Shown: positions 16,540 through 23,570 of the stretch, piece by piece
Numbering within the stretch: the stretch's first letter is position 1
Layout: each line of letters begins with the position of its first letter
Origin: a virus
Virus record (IMG/VR): IMGVR_UViG_3300043436_002073
Location: 1-25,912 of that record
Strand: one strand, 5' to 3'
DNA length: 25,912 nucleotides
Program-made: the position numbers and the translations under genes
The notes under the pieces: generated by a model
The model's database searches: none
The model's input: the letters and a program-made list of their open reading frames with translations, nothing else
Told to the model about the DNA's origin: nothing

Positions 16540-16701
16540 TTAACTATTTAATTTGTATCGTTCGTTTCCTGTTAGCTTATAAAGCTCCGCCATTATACTC
16601 CATTGGCGGGCGTTTTCGGTAACGCATGGGCGGAGTGATCGCCGCGCCATTAGGATAAACAACTCGTTTTTTAATTCCTTTATTCGCTCCTCGTTTTCCA
16701 T
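16540..16701 (-). CDS. Small protein with LYxLTGNExY C-terminus (53 aa)
   Basis: 53 codons: MENEERIKELKNELFILMAR, a Cys-containing middle, and ...WSIMAELYKLTGNERYKLNS. It overlaps the NinG gene end by 22 bases. The last segment matches that of the 64-residue protein at 15958-16152, so the two may be diverged paralogues or share a binding motif. Function unknown. Confidence 0.5.
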   Translation of the reverse strand: MENEERIKELKNELFILMARRSLRPCVTENARQWSIMAELYKLTGNERYKLNS

Positions 16702-17216
16702 TCGTTTACTTTCTTTTTATAATGCGCGGTAAGTTCTTTTATTTCCTCGAGGCTCAGGCGTAACGGCTCGTTTCTGAGTAGCATTAATTTCGAGGCCCGC
16801 TCGAACCCTATTCGGTCGGTTAACCTGGGCGCGTATTCGAGGAGGTTTCCGTGTTTGTGTTGGTTACACTCGACGCATTGGCCGTGAACGTTATCCTCGT
16901 TAAACCTCAAATTCGGATAACTCCCCACGCTATAAAAGTGCCCAGCGTCATATTTAGCGGGTAACGGTCGGCCGCAACTTATACACGGTTGTTTTGAGTC
17001 CCTGAGCCTTATAAATTCGTTAAACACTTTTTGAAGGTCGCGGCGGTATTGGCTGACGCTTTTAACGTTCTCTCGCATTTGCCTAATTTCCCGTTTCGCT
17101 TTTTTGCGCTCAGCCATTCGGCCCCATTCAATTAGGCATTGGGGCTTTGTGCAAGTGGCTTGCAAGCTCGAGTAACTCGGCGTAAACGGTTGCTTACATA
17201 TTTTGCAACGTTTCAT
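16680..17216 (-). CDS. ninG: NinG/Rap recombination protein
   Basis: 178 residues from ATG 17216; a longer TTG start at 17273 would run into the methyltransferase gene and is rejected. N-terminal zinc-type cysteines Cys4, Cys7, Cys22, Cys27; helical arginine-rich middle; then CISCGRPLPAKYDAGHFYSV (Cys78, Cys81, His93) and NVHGQCVECNQHKHGN (Cys114, Cys117), an HNH-like zinc site typical of NinG. In lambda this protein (Rap) resolves branched recombination intermediates. Here it lies in the same operon as the annealing protein and YqaJ exonuclease, which it would complement. Confidence 0.85.
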   Translation of the reverse strand: MKRCKICKQPFTPSYSSLQATCTKPQCLIEWGRMAERKKAKREIRQMRENVKSVSQYRRDLQKVFNEFIRLRDSKQPCISCGRPLPAKYDAGHFYSVGSYPNLRFNEDNVHGQCVECNQHKHGNLLEYAPRLTDRIGFERASKLMLLRNEPLRLSLEEIKELTAHYKKKVNEWKTRSE

Positions 17217-17226
17217 AAATAGATTT

Positions 17227-18054
17227 TTAGCTCCATAATGTTGGCTGTATTTTTTCCAATTTAGATTTATCAAAACCTAATTCAACAATATTCTTTTTGC
17301 TTTGTTTCTCATTTTCAAGCCATTTATTTGCTTTGCTCCAAAACTCTTTTTTAATCTCGAATCCATACCCCTTACGATTTACCCGCTCAGCGGCTATTAA
17401 CGTGCTCCCGCTGCCAGCGCATGGATCAATAACTACATCACCTTCATCGGTAAATATTTCGATCAATGTTTTAAGTAATTCAACGGGCTTTTGAGTTGGA
17501 TGTATTTTTTCGCTATCATTATCTCGCGGCCAATCAATACAGTTAAAAATCATTTTACCGTTATTTCGAAATTTGGGCAAGCGGTCGCGATAAAGAACTA
17601 ATCCATATTCACAATTGCCCACTATTTTCATATTTGCTTTGAGCACCTGGGCGGAAAAGTTCTTACGGAAAACTAAATTTATATAGTTATTTAGTCCGTA
17701 TCGCTTTGCTAATTCAATGAGATACATTTGTTGATCAAATGCACAAAAAATAATCATGCATGGCGCTTCGCTCTTTTGTCGCTTTTCTCCATCAACTTTT
17801 TGCTTTTTAGGTTCTGACTTTAGCATCGTACTGCAAAAATGCATAAACTCAGCGGGCCTAAAATCTTCATCAGTATCAAAAAAACTTTTTCCCGCCAGGT
17901 CACTCTCCCCATTAGTATTATCTCCATCTTTATACCATGCGGGGTTTGATGCATAGGCGTTATTTCCTAAATTGTAAGGAATATCCGCAATAATTAACTG
18001 CGCTTTTGGTATTGCGTAGCTTTTGTAGTTTTGAAAGTGGTCTCGATATATCAT
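17227..18054 (-). CDS. DNA methyltransferase, N6-adenine/N4-cytosine type (beta class)
   Basis: 275 residues. Motif IV DIPYNLG at 24-30 comes before motif I DPCAGSGSTLIAA at 210-222, the permuted order of beta-class enzymes; HPTQKPVELL (185-194) is typical of the N6_N4_Mtase family. Motif IV has Ile in place of the usual Pro of DPPY/SPPY. It uses S-adenosyl methionine to methylate the exocyclic amine of A or C. No nuclease partner is nearby, so it is an orphan, probably protecting phage DNA or regulating. Sampled stretches are about 30-42% G+C while neighbours are around 50% or more, which suggests recent transfer. Target unknown. Confidence 0.85.
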   Translation of the reverse strand: MIYRDHFQNYKSYAIPKAQLIIADIPYNLGNNAYASNPAWYKDGDNTNGESDLAGKSFFDTDEDFRPAEFMHFCSTMLKSEPKKQKVDGEKRQKSEAPCMIIFCAFDQQMYLIELAKRYGLNNYINLVFRKNFSAQVLKANMKIVGNCEYGLVLYRDRLPKFRNNGKMIFNCIDWPRDNDSEKIHPTQKPVELLKTLIEIFTDEGDVVIDPCAGSGSTLIAAERVNRKGYGFEIKKEFWSKANKWLENEKQSKKNIVELGFDKSKLEKIQPTLWS

Positions 18055-18065
18055 TTTCTTAGTTA

Positions 18066-18260
18066 TTATATGGGTTTCTTTTCAATCAGTTGTTTAAATT
18101 TAGCAACCTCCCGAGGGATTCGGGTTAGTTGTTTCTCATTATGGCGCCAGCGTTCCGTTACGTGGCCCACAAGTTTACATTGGTTTGAGTTCACGTGAAA
18201 CAATAGCCCCGCGGGCGTTAGTACGTCAAACGTTCCCGTTTTATTCTTATAAACTTTCAT
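18066..18260 (-). CDS. Small basic protein, function unknown
   Basis: 64 residues. Beta-rich N-terminus (MKVYKNKTGTFDVLTPAGLL), TERWRHNEKQL, and a basic helical end (REVAKFKQLIEKKP). A Shine-Dalgarno GGAGG (18267-18271, 6-base spacer) precedes the ATG, rare in this window, and lies inside the end of the upstream 59-residue gene. No domain recognised; small and basic, so nucleic acid binding is possible but unsupported. Confidence 0.55.
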   Translation of the reverse strand: MKVYKNKTGTFDVLTPAGLLFHVNSNQCKLVGHVTERWRHNEKQLTRIPREVAKFKQLIEKKPI

Positions 18261-18426
18261 TTTTAACCTCCTTTATTCTTTCCTGAAAAGATTTTTTCTC
18301 TTTTTGAATCGTTTTGCTGTGCTCGAAAAAATAAAGGAGCAACGATTTAGTTATTGAAGATATAATTAGATTGTAAAGGAGTAACCCCAAACAAACATTA
18401 AAAATAAGTTCTATATTAATTTTCAT
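18247..18426 (-). CDS. Small membrane protein (59 aa)
   Basis: 59 codons. A long hydrophobic stretch IELIFNVCLGLLLYNLIISS and ITKSLLLYFF (residues ~5-36) is followed by a charged cytoplasmic-type tail (EHSKTIQKEKKSFQERIKEV). Overlaps the upstream gene by 11 bases and the downstream gene by 14. A/T-rich like the neighbouring methyltransferase. One membrane helix, inside-out orientation uncertain. Function unknown; early membrane proteins in phages are often exclusion or host-takeover factors, but nothing here shows that. Confidence 0.55.
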   Translation of the reverse strand: MKINIELIFNVCLGLLLYNLIISSITKSLLLYFFEHSKTIQKEKKSFQERIKEVKNESL

Positions 18427-18646
18427 CAGTTCCGAATGTTTCTTTTATGTATTTAAATGCCTTATATTCTATTTGGCTAATAACCTCATAATCTTTCGTT
18501 TTTTCGTAATCCTGAGCGGATTTAACAAAGGCGTCGGCGATTTGCTGGCGTTCCATTTCGAGCGCTTTTAATAGCATTTCGGGCGTTATTGGTGTTTCTT
18601 GTTCTAAAAACCAACTAAGGGCGGTTTGTTTTTTTATAGTTCCCAT
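18416..18646 (-). CDS. Small conserved phage protein, function unknown
   Basis: 76 residues: IKKQTALSWFLEQE, then LLKALEMERQQIADAFVKSA, and a C-terminal helix YKAFKYIKETFG. The TALSWF... and EMERQQI.DAF pattern is recurrent in Bacteroidota phage and island proteins that I recall, without a known role. Its start overlaps the DnaB stop by 13 bases. Confidence 0.6.
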   Translation of the reverse strand: MGTIKKQTALSWFLEQETPITPEMLLKALEMERQQIADAFVKSAQDYEKTKDYEVISQIEYKAFKYIKETFGTDEN

Positions 18647-19968
18647 GATTCGTTAATTATTGTTTTGTTTTGAATGTCGGTATAATGCATCGTTTCGGGG
18701 GTAAAATTCACGCTCAGCATCCCCGTGCGCCCATTTCGATGTTTGGCGATTATAAACTCGGCCCCGTTGGTGGCTGAGTTGGTGTCGTAATACCCAGCGC
18801 GGTAAAGAAACGCTACGACGTCGGCATCCTGTTCAAGGCTTCCTGAGTCCCTTAAATCCGAAAGGAGCGGGCGTTTATCCTGGCGGGCTTCTACGGCTCG
18901 GCTTAATTGGCTTAATGCGATTACGGGAATGGCGTTCTCTTTTGCGATCAACTTGAGGCCTCTCGAAATCGTGCTTATTTCCTGCTCACGGCTCCCGAAA
19001 TTCTTTTTATTACCCGCGCTCAGTAGTTGGACGTAATCAATAAACGCCGCCTTTACGTTTGAACGTTCGGCCAAAGTTCTAACGCGGGTTTTTAAATCGA
19101 GTATTGAAAGGCCTGGGCGATCGTCGATGTATATCGGTAGGGCGTTTAAGCGGTCGACGGTTTGGTAATAGGTTTTTTTATCTTCGGTATTGAGGGTATA
19201 TTTCGCGAGCTTCTCGGCGTTTATTCCCGAAAGGATGGACGCCAGCCTAAAAACCAATTGAGCCCGCGACATTTCGAGTGAAAAGAACGCCACGGGATAC
19301 CCGCTCTGAGCCATATTGAGCGCCACACTTAAGGCGAGGGCGGTTTTCCCCATGCCTGGGCGGGCGGCTATGTAAACGAGGTCCCCTTTTTGATGTCCTC
19401 CGAGAATTTGGTCGACTGTCCTAATTCCCGTCGGTATTCCGCTCAAGCCGTGGCGCTCGCGCTCCTCGATGCTTTGCGTCGTTTCGGGGGTAATTTGTGA
19501 AATATGCGAGGTTTCGCCCTTGAGGTTTGATTTAATGAGGTCGGTTAATTGGATTGAATAGCTGTTATAAAGGTCGAATGGATCGTGCTCAGGCGATAAC
19601 GCCTCCTCAGCTAACCGCGCCGCCATTTTGGCGAGTTCCCTTTTTAGGTACATTTCGACCATTTGGAGCGCCCACGTTTCGAGGTTGGCGGTTGAACTTA
19701 CGCGGGTGGTGAGTTCGGATAGGTAAATGGGCCCCCCCGCCGCGCTCAATTGTTTAGATTTTCTGAGCGTTTGGGTAACGGTTAAAATGTCAATCGGTAA
19801 ATTCTCGCTTTTCAGTTTTTGAATTGCATCGAAAATAAGCCCATTACGCGGGTCAAAAAACTTTTCGGGCGTTAGGATACCTTCGACGCGTTTAAGTGCG
19901 TTAAAATCGAGTAAAATGGCTCCTAAGGCTATTTTTTCGAGTTCGGTATCGTTGGGCGGTGTTAACAT
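18634..19968 (-). CDS. dnaB: Replicative DNA helicase, DnaB family
   Basis: 444 residues, the usual bacterial and phage DnaB length. N-terminal domain (LEKIALGAILLDFNALKRVE, FFDPRNGLIFDAI), linker, then RecA-like domain: Walker A ARPGMGKTA at 202-210, FFSLEMS at 228-234, Walker B FIDYVQLL around 309-316, ALSQLSRAVE and DLRDSGSLEQDADVV (sensor-type residues and DnaB-specific DSGxxEQDAD), with the arginine finger region RNGRTG near 411-416. It unwinds DNA at the phage fork as a hexamer. It lies 15 bases after the DUF6291-like gene, its likely loader or initiator. Confidence 0.95.
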   Translation of the reverse strand: MLTPPNDTELEKIALGAILLDFNALKRVEGILTPEKFFDPRNGLIFDAIQKLKSENLPIDILTVTQTLRKSKQLSAAGGPIYLSELTTRVSSTANLETWALQMVEMYLKRELAKMAARLAEEALSPEHDPFDLYNSYSIQLTDLIKSNLKGETSHISQITPETTQSIEERERHGLSGIPTGIRTVDQILGGHQKGDLVYIAARPGMGKTALALSVALNMAQSGYPVAFFSLEMSRAQLVFRLASILSGINAEKLAKYTLNTEDKKTYYQTVDRLNALPIYIDDRPGLSILDLKTRVRTLAERSNVKAAFIDYVQLLSAGNKKNFGSREQEISTISRGLKLIAKENAIPVIALSQLSRAVEARQDKRPLLSDLRDSGSLEQDADVVAFLYRAGYYDTNSATNGAEFIIAKHRNGRTGMLSVNFTPETMHYTDIQNKTIINESWEL

Positions 19969-19983
19969 GGGTATTTTTTGGGG

Positions 19984-20634
19984 TTATCCGTGGGGGTTAT
20001 ATTTGTAAAGGATGTCTGAGCCTGGGACCAATTCACGATCGAGCGACCGATAAACCTCCTCGGGTTTGGTTTGGGCGGTTGGTTTATCCTCAAGCCAGCG
20101 CCCCCCGCGCATTTTTTGGCGCCAATTCTTAACGGGGTTCCCTTTGGAGTCAACCCAATCCCCATCGGTATAATATTGCCACGCTTTGGCGCCAGCCTGA
20201 GCGGTGGAACCGTTTTCGATAAACCAAGTTTTTACCTCCTCAAGGGTTGGCGGGGTAAATTCTTTTTTTATAGACTTTTTTTCTTGAGTAACATTACCAT
20301 TACCCTTTACATTACCCTTTACATTTACATTTACCGCTACGTTTGCTAAGTCCTCGTTAGCTAAATTAGCATTTGCTAGCATTTGCTTGGATTTGCTGAG
20401 CCCACCTTTTCGGCCGTTTTCCTTTCTTATTTCGGCAATGCGTTCCCATTTTTCTAAATCGCGCTCCCATTGGTTAATGAAGGGGGTTAGCGCCAGCTTT
20501 ATCCAAAATTCGGTTGGCATTTCGCCCGTTAAATGATAATTGTAAATCGCTATAAATAACTCGCCCGCTTGCTGGGTGTTTAGATTGCTCAAAATATTGA
20601 GCGAATCAATGTAGAGAATAAAAGATTTTTTCAT
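19984..20634 (-). CDS. DUF6291-like replication protein (putative initiator/helicase loader)
   Basis: 216 residues. N-terminal ~85 residues fit a DUF6291-like domain: KSFILYIDSLNILSNLNTQQ, AIYNYHLTGEMP and RKENGRKGGLSKS. Residues ~86-118 are a low-complexity linker of Asn-Val-Lys-Gly repeats (VNVNVKGNVKGNGN). The C-terminal part (PPTLEEVKTWFIENGSTAQ, AWQYYTDGDWVDSKGNPV, NWRQKMRGGRW) matches the end segment of phage replication proteins that act with DnaB. It sits directly upstream of dnaB and downstream of a strongly structured leader. An initiator or loader role is inferred from position and architecture. Confidence 0.65.
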   Translation of the reverse strand: MKKSFILYIDSLNILSNLNTQQAGELFIAIYNYHLTGEMPTEFWIKLALTPFINQWERDLEKWERIAEIRKENGRKGGLSKSKQMLANANLANEDLANVAVNVNVKGNVKGNGNVTQEKKSIKKEFTPPTLEEVKTWFIENGSTAQAGAKAWQYYTDGDWVDSKGNPVKNWRQKMRGGRWLEDKPTAQTKPEEVYRSLDRELVPGSDILYKYNPHG

Positions 20635-20639
20635 TTAAG

Positions 20640-20715
20640 ATAAACCCACCGCCACGCGCAACGGCTACCCAGCGCACGGATGTGCTAATGGCATTACGGT
20701 AACGGTGGGATTTAT
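20640..20715 (-). promoter_or_regulatory. Structured leader with 12-pair outer stem before the replication gene
   Basis: ATAAA(T)CCCACCG at 20715-20703 pairs with CGGTGGGTTTAT at 20651-20640 on the - strand: twelve pairs with one bulged base. Inner pairings include TTACC/GGTAG, GCAC/GTGC and TAAT/ATTA. The stem ends five bases before the ATG of the DUF6291-like gene. It could be a translation control element, a weak terminator after the winged-helix gene, or part of a replication origin. The whole gap is 20635-20750. Confidence 0.45.
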
Positions 20716-20727
20716 AAATGTTTTCAT
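20665..20727 (-). CDS. Possible 20-residue leader peptide
   Basis: MKTFINPTVTVMPLAHPCAG, ATG at 20727 and TAG inside the structured leader. Translating it would open the outer stem. No ribosome binding site is clear, so this is weak. Confidence 0.2.
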   Translation of the reverse strand: MKTFINPTVTVMPLAHPCAG

Positions 20728-20750
20728 TACTGAGTAGCGACGCAATAATA

Positions 20751-21269
20751 CTAAATCTCTTTAAATTCCGTCGTCGGTTTCAAAACTTTATAGCCGTGAC
20801 TTTTCAACAGCTTAACCGCCTCCTCAATATGGTAAGCATCCACCCGCTGAAAATCCCAATTATTATCTTTTAACGTTTCCGCCAGGTCTTTAAAACTTTT
20901 TTCGACGTCGATGCTTAATTGCGCTGGCGTAAATTCATAGGGTTTTTCATTGGCCACGCTATCGACGAGGTTTCGTAGCTTTTTCATTTTTGCCCTTCTC
21001 TTTCCCTGTATTATTTGGCGGCGGCTCTTTTCATACTTTGCAATGTCTTGAGCGATTTGTTTTAAATCCTTATGGAAATAGTCGCATTTGTAACCGTGCC
21101 CGCGATCGTTAACAATGTTTTTCGTAGCAACTAACGCGCTCAAAAGCGGGCTAATCGTTCCCTTTGGCTCGCCTGTTATTTCGGCAATTTCCTGAGAAGA
21201 AAAAAAGCCGCCGCGGCTTAAGACGTCGTAAATTTTGTGAATTCGGGCAAAAGTGTTGTTTTTTTTCAT
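20751..21269 (-). CDS. Winged-helix DNA-binding protein, function unknown
   Basis: 172 residues. Residues ~10-60 look like a winged helix: IYDVLSRGGFFSSQEIAEI, GEPKGTISPLLSALVA (recognition helix) and NIVNDRGHGYKC (wing). The middle is basic (SRRQIIQGKRRAKMKKLR). The end (AVKLLKSHGYKVLKPTTEF) is a motif I remember from Bacteroidota phage proteins. Starts one base after the previous stop (TAAAATG). It may regulate early genes or act in replication next to the DUF6291-like gene. Confidence 0.6.
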   Translation of the reverse strand: MKKNNTFARIHKIYDVLSRGGFFSSQEIAEITGEPKGTISPLLSALVATKNIVNDRGHGYKCDYFHKDLKQIAQDIAKYEKSRRQIIQGKRRAKMKKLRNLVDSVANEKPYEFTPAQLSIDVEKSFKDLAETLKDNNWDFQRVDAYHIEEAVKLLKSHGYKVLKPTTEFKEI

Positions 21270-21270
21270 T

Positions 21271-21588
21271 TTAGAATAGATTTAATTGATTTTTTAAATA
21301 ACTGAGGTCGGCGATTTCAATACGGCCGCTTTGAGCCTGGCGGGCTTCCCATTCGGAGCCCCTAAGCTCGGGGATATCTTCCTGAATTTTCCGCCATATG
21401 CGATCGATGGTTTTAACGGAACTCAAGCGCTCGCTAAAAAATGCGTTATAATAATCCTCACGCGGTATTGATAGGACCGTCATTTCGAGGTCGTGGATAT
21501 GCTTAACACAAATAATCATGTTATCGCGGGCCTCCTCGTTTTCCTTCAGGAATACGAAAAGGGATTTAGTAACGTAGTTATTAAGCAT
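21271..21588 (-). CDS. Conserved phage protein near recombination genes, function unknown
   Basis: 105 residues, helical. SSVKTIDRIWRKIQEDIPEL followed by RGSEWEARQAQSGRIE resembles a common short phage protein with a S.e.I.R..RkiQe..pelRg pattern, of unknown role. It overlaps the YqaJ gene by 8 bases and shares its operon, so a link to recombination or replication is likely but not shown. Confidence 0.55.
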   Translation of the reverse strand: MLNNYVTKSLFVFLKENEEARDNMIICVKHIHDLEMTVLSIPREDYYNAFFSERLSSVKTIDRIWRKIQEDIPELRGSEWEARQAQSGRIEIADLSYLKNQLNLF

Positions 21589-22285
21589 TTACCCAAGCGG
21601 TTTTAATTGATTCTTTATAGCGGTGGGCGGATTCCATGCGCTCGCAAAGTTCATTAAGGGCGTCGATTTCGGCCTCGATTACGACGTAATGAAGGCGGCG
21701 GTTTTCAGGTTGGCGCGGGTCGTAGCTGGCGAATATCCACGCGGGAAGATTAAAGGTTAACATGTTTCCCATAATCTGCCAGTAGTAATCGGGGTTAACT
21801 TTTTTTAGGTCCTCGGCGGTTTCAACTTGGGAATGGAGATAGTGGTTAACCGAGTTCCACGGGCACTTAATTTCAACCCCAACGGCTCCGAAATTCGGCT
21901 CAATCATAAACGCATCAGGTGAGCACCCAAAATAATCGTTAAACAGTTTAAACGACGGTTTGAGTTCAGTCGATTCATCAGGGCTCCCGAGGGCTTTTTT
22001 GAGCTCGAGTAACGCGTGCTCTTCCCATTCATTCCCCCAGTCGATCGCGCGAGACGTGGCCTCGTTAGCGCTTTGGCCTGTGACCTCCTCCATAACTTTC
22101 TCGTAAATGTATTTTTTAGCGGTTTCGCTGAGCTCTTTGGCCTCCTTTGCGGCCTTGGTTTTCGGGCCTGTCATTAGGGCGCTAATTCCTGAGCCTGTAA
22201 AGCGGCCGAGGCGTAGTTTATCCCAGGCGGCCGTTTGTTGGTTAACTCCCGCCATATATTCGGCGAGGTAAGGGTTAATTTCCAT
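21581..22285 (-). CDS. YqaJ-type viral exonuclease (recombination nuclease)
   Basis: 234 residues. WDKLRLGRFTGSGISALMTG (21-40) is the typical entry; WGNEWEEHA (83-91), YFGCSPDAFMIE with Asp124, VGVEIKCP with Glu138 and Lys140, and YYWQIMGNML with Gln170 match the PD-(D/E)XK nuclease core and the Gln of YqaJ/lambda-exo enzymes. It resects DNA 5' to 3' to supply single strands for the annealing protein encoded just upstream (11-base overlap). Together they form a two-component recombination system like Red. Confidence 0.85.
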   Translation of the reverse strand: MEINPYLAEYMAGVNQQTAAWDKLRLGRFTGSGISALMTGPKTKAAKEAKELSETAKKYIYEKVMEEVTGQSANEATSRAIDWGNEWEEHALLELKKALGSPDESTELKPSFKLFNDYFGCSPDAFMIEPNFGAVGVEIKCPWNSVNHYLHSQVETAEDLKKVNPDYYWQIMGNMLTFNLPAWIFASYDPRQPENRRLHYVVIEAEIDALNELCERMESAHRYKESIKTAWVNA

Positions 22286-22970
22286 TTTCTTTTTGGATTA
22301 AAAGGGTTTGTAAATTGGTTTTTTGTTCGGGGCTTAGATGGGCCTCGAGGGCTTTGATAGCCTCAGCGGCTTGGGGGTCACCGTTAAGGATGCCAACCTC
22401 AAGGCGTGATATAAGCGCCTCGGGTAGTTCGCCCGCGCTGGGTATCTTGAATGGTTTATAAACGTCCTTATTTTTCCTGTTAAGGTCACGGCCAAAGATG
22501 GGCCCGAGGCTTTGGGCGGCGTTCTTTAAACATTCGCTTTTGAGCTTTCCGAATGCCATATCGAGGGCGTTCGGTTTTTTGTTGGATGGGTTTAACGCCC
22601 ATTGGTTACGTTCCTGGCCCGCGAGGTTTTCGGGCGCACGATCCACCATAATAACTATCGAGGCGGCTCCCGTACGGCGTATTTCGTAGCCTGTTACGGG
22701 GTGGATTACAACGAGCTCAAGGGCGCCTTGGATTTCGTTGGCTATGGGGCTCCATTTAAAATTTTCGGTTTTCCATTGGCCGAAAAAAAGTTCGTCGAGC
22801 GTCATTTCGATGTGACTAATAACTACCGTCGAGGCCTTTCGGTCGGGGGTTTGTTCTACGCTCAGCGGGTCGGGCTGGCTGTTAAGGCGCTGGGTAAACT
22901 TTTGGATTTGCGCCATGGTTTCGGGGTTCAAAGGGTACATCTTAAGGGGTTTTAAAAGTTCGCTAAACAT
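22275..22970 (-). CDS. Single-strand annealing protein (Rad52/Sak or Erf-like)
   Basis: 231 residues from the ATG at 22970. An in-frame extension to 23066 would give a Cys-rich N-terminus overlapping two upstream genes, and an internal ATG at residue 11 (KMYPLNPETM) also exists; neither is preferred. Key features: HIEMTLDELFFGQWKTENFK, LELVVIHPVTGYEIRRTGAA, and ALDMAFGKLKSECLKNAAQS followed by LGPIFGRDLNR. The last is the helix-plus-FGRDLNR signature I associate with phage Rad52-like annealing proteins. It would coat ssDNA made by the YqaJ exonuclease and pair it with homologous DNA. Confidence 0.75.
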   Translation of the reverse strand: MFSELLKPLKMYPLNPETMAQIQKFTQRLNSQPDPLSVEQTPDRKASTVVISHIEMTLDELFFGQWKTENFKWSPIANEIQGALELVVIHPVTGYEIRRTGAASIVIMVDRAPENLAGQERNQWALNPSNKKPNALDMAFGKLKSECLKNAAQSLGPIFGRDLNRKNKDVYKPFKIPSAGELPEALISRLEVGILNGDPQAAEAIKALEAHLSPEQKTNLQTLLIQKENGN

Positions 22971-23056
22971 TGGTTTAATTCCTCGCAGTATTCGAGGAGG
23001 GCGTAAATAGCCAGCGTCCACGCGGCATATTTTACAAATCGGGCCGCGCGTCTCAT
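22952..23056 (-). CDS. Tiny membrane peptide ORF (34 aa)
   Basis: 34 codons: MRRAARFVKYAAWTLAIYAL then LEYCEELNQCLANF. Basic start, one hydrophobic stretch (AAWTLAIYALLEYC). It begins in an ATGA overlap with the 97-residue gene stop and overlaps the annealing protein start by 19 bases. Good packing but short; function unknown. Confidence 0.4.
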   Translation of the reverse strand: MRRAARFVKYAAWTLAIYALLEYCEELNQCLANF

Positions 23057-23346
23057 AGCTTCTCACGTATTTCGTTAATCGCTAACAGGGCCTCGTTATA
23101 CACGCGAAAGAACTCCTCGCGGTCGATGGGTTCGGCTTCCCATGCAAACGCCTGTTTAACGCTCGCCGAGGAGCGGACGATGTCAAGCATGGGCGCTTTT
23201 ATGGAGCTGAAATTATACACGCGCAAGGCCTCGAGCGGGTCAATTACGGCGTAATAGCAATTAAGATGTTTAGCAAAATAAGGGAGTTCGAATTCGATAA
23301 CTTCAATAGTCGCGGGGCGTTCGAGTTCAATTGTCATGGTTTTCAT
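23053..23346 (-). CDS. Hypothetical early protein (97 aa)
   Basis: 97 residues, acidic, no recognised domain. N-terminal strands (TIELERPATIEVIEFEL), YYAVIDPLEALRVYNFSS in the middle and a helical end (EEFFRVYNEALLAINEIREK). The second Met, at residue 4, is an alternative start. The leader carries ACCCCTTAAAACCCTT 8 bases before the ATG, a motif shared with the 64-residue gene upstream. Confidence 0.55.
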   Translation of the reverse strand: MKTMTIELERPATIEVIEFELPYFAKHLNCYYAVIDPLEALRVYNFSSIKAPMLDIVRSSASVKQAFAWEAEPIDREEFFRVYNEALLAINEIREKL

Positions 23347-23369
23347 AATAAAAAGGGTTTTAAGGGGTT
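23347..23369 (-). repeat. Shared leader motif, copy before the 97-aa gene
   Basis: On the - strand ACCCCTTAAAACCCTT lies just before the ATG. A near copy precedes the gene at 23370-23564, and CCCCTTAAG/AACCCTTAAAA variants occur before other starts. It may act as a translation enhancer or operator; A/T-rich leaders replace Shine-Dalgarno sites in Bacteroidota. Confidence 0.35.
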
Positions 23370-23564
23370 TTAAATATTTAAATAAACTTCAATGTCGTAA
23401 TCGTGGCCAATACCGCCAGCGGTTGGGAAATCGCCTTCCCATTCATACTCATAGCCTTTGGAGTCGCAGATTTCGCGGAATGAGTTAAGGCATTGCCCGA
23501 GCTTTACATACTCGAGAACTTGGGCGGTGTTGTTTTGACGGTGTTTAATAATGATCTGATACAT
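23370..23564 (-). CDS. Hypothetical early protein (64 aa)
   Basis: 64 residues: YQIIIKHRQNNTAQVLEYVK, CLNSFREICDSKGYEYEWEG and GGIGHDYDIEVYLNI. A small alpha/beta fold is likely. It follows the terminator of the 59-residue gene and carries the repeated leader motif. No known family. Confidence 0.55.
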   Translation of the reverse strand: MYQIIIKHRQNNTAQVLEYVKLGQCLNSFREICDSKGYEYEWEGDFPTAGGIGHDYDIEVYLNI

Positions 23565-23570
23565 GTTATA

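Noticed and set aside
17217-17273. N-terminal extension of NinG from a TTG
   Set aside because: It would overlap the methyltransferase gene, and the ATG at 17216 places the first zinc cysteines at the normal distance from the N-terminus.
22971-23066. 32-residue Cys-containing extension of the annealing protein
   Set aside because: It overlaps the 34-codon membrane ORF and the end of the 97-residue gene; the ATG at 22970 gives a protein that starts like its likely relatives. Not fully excluded.
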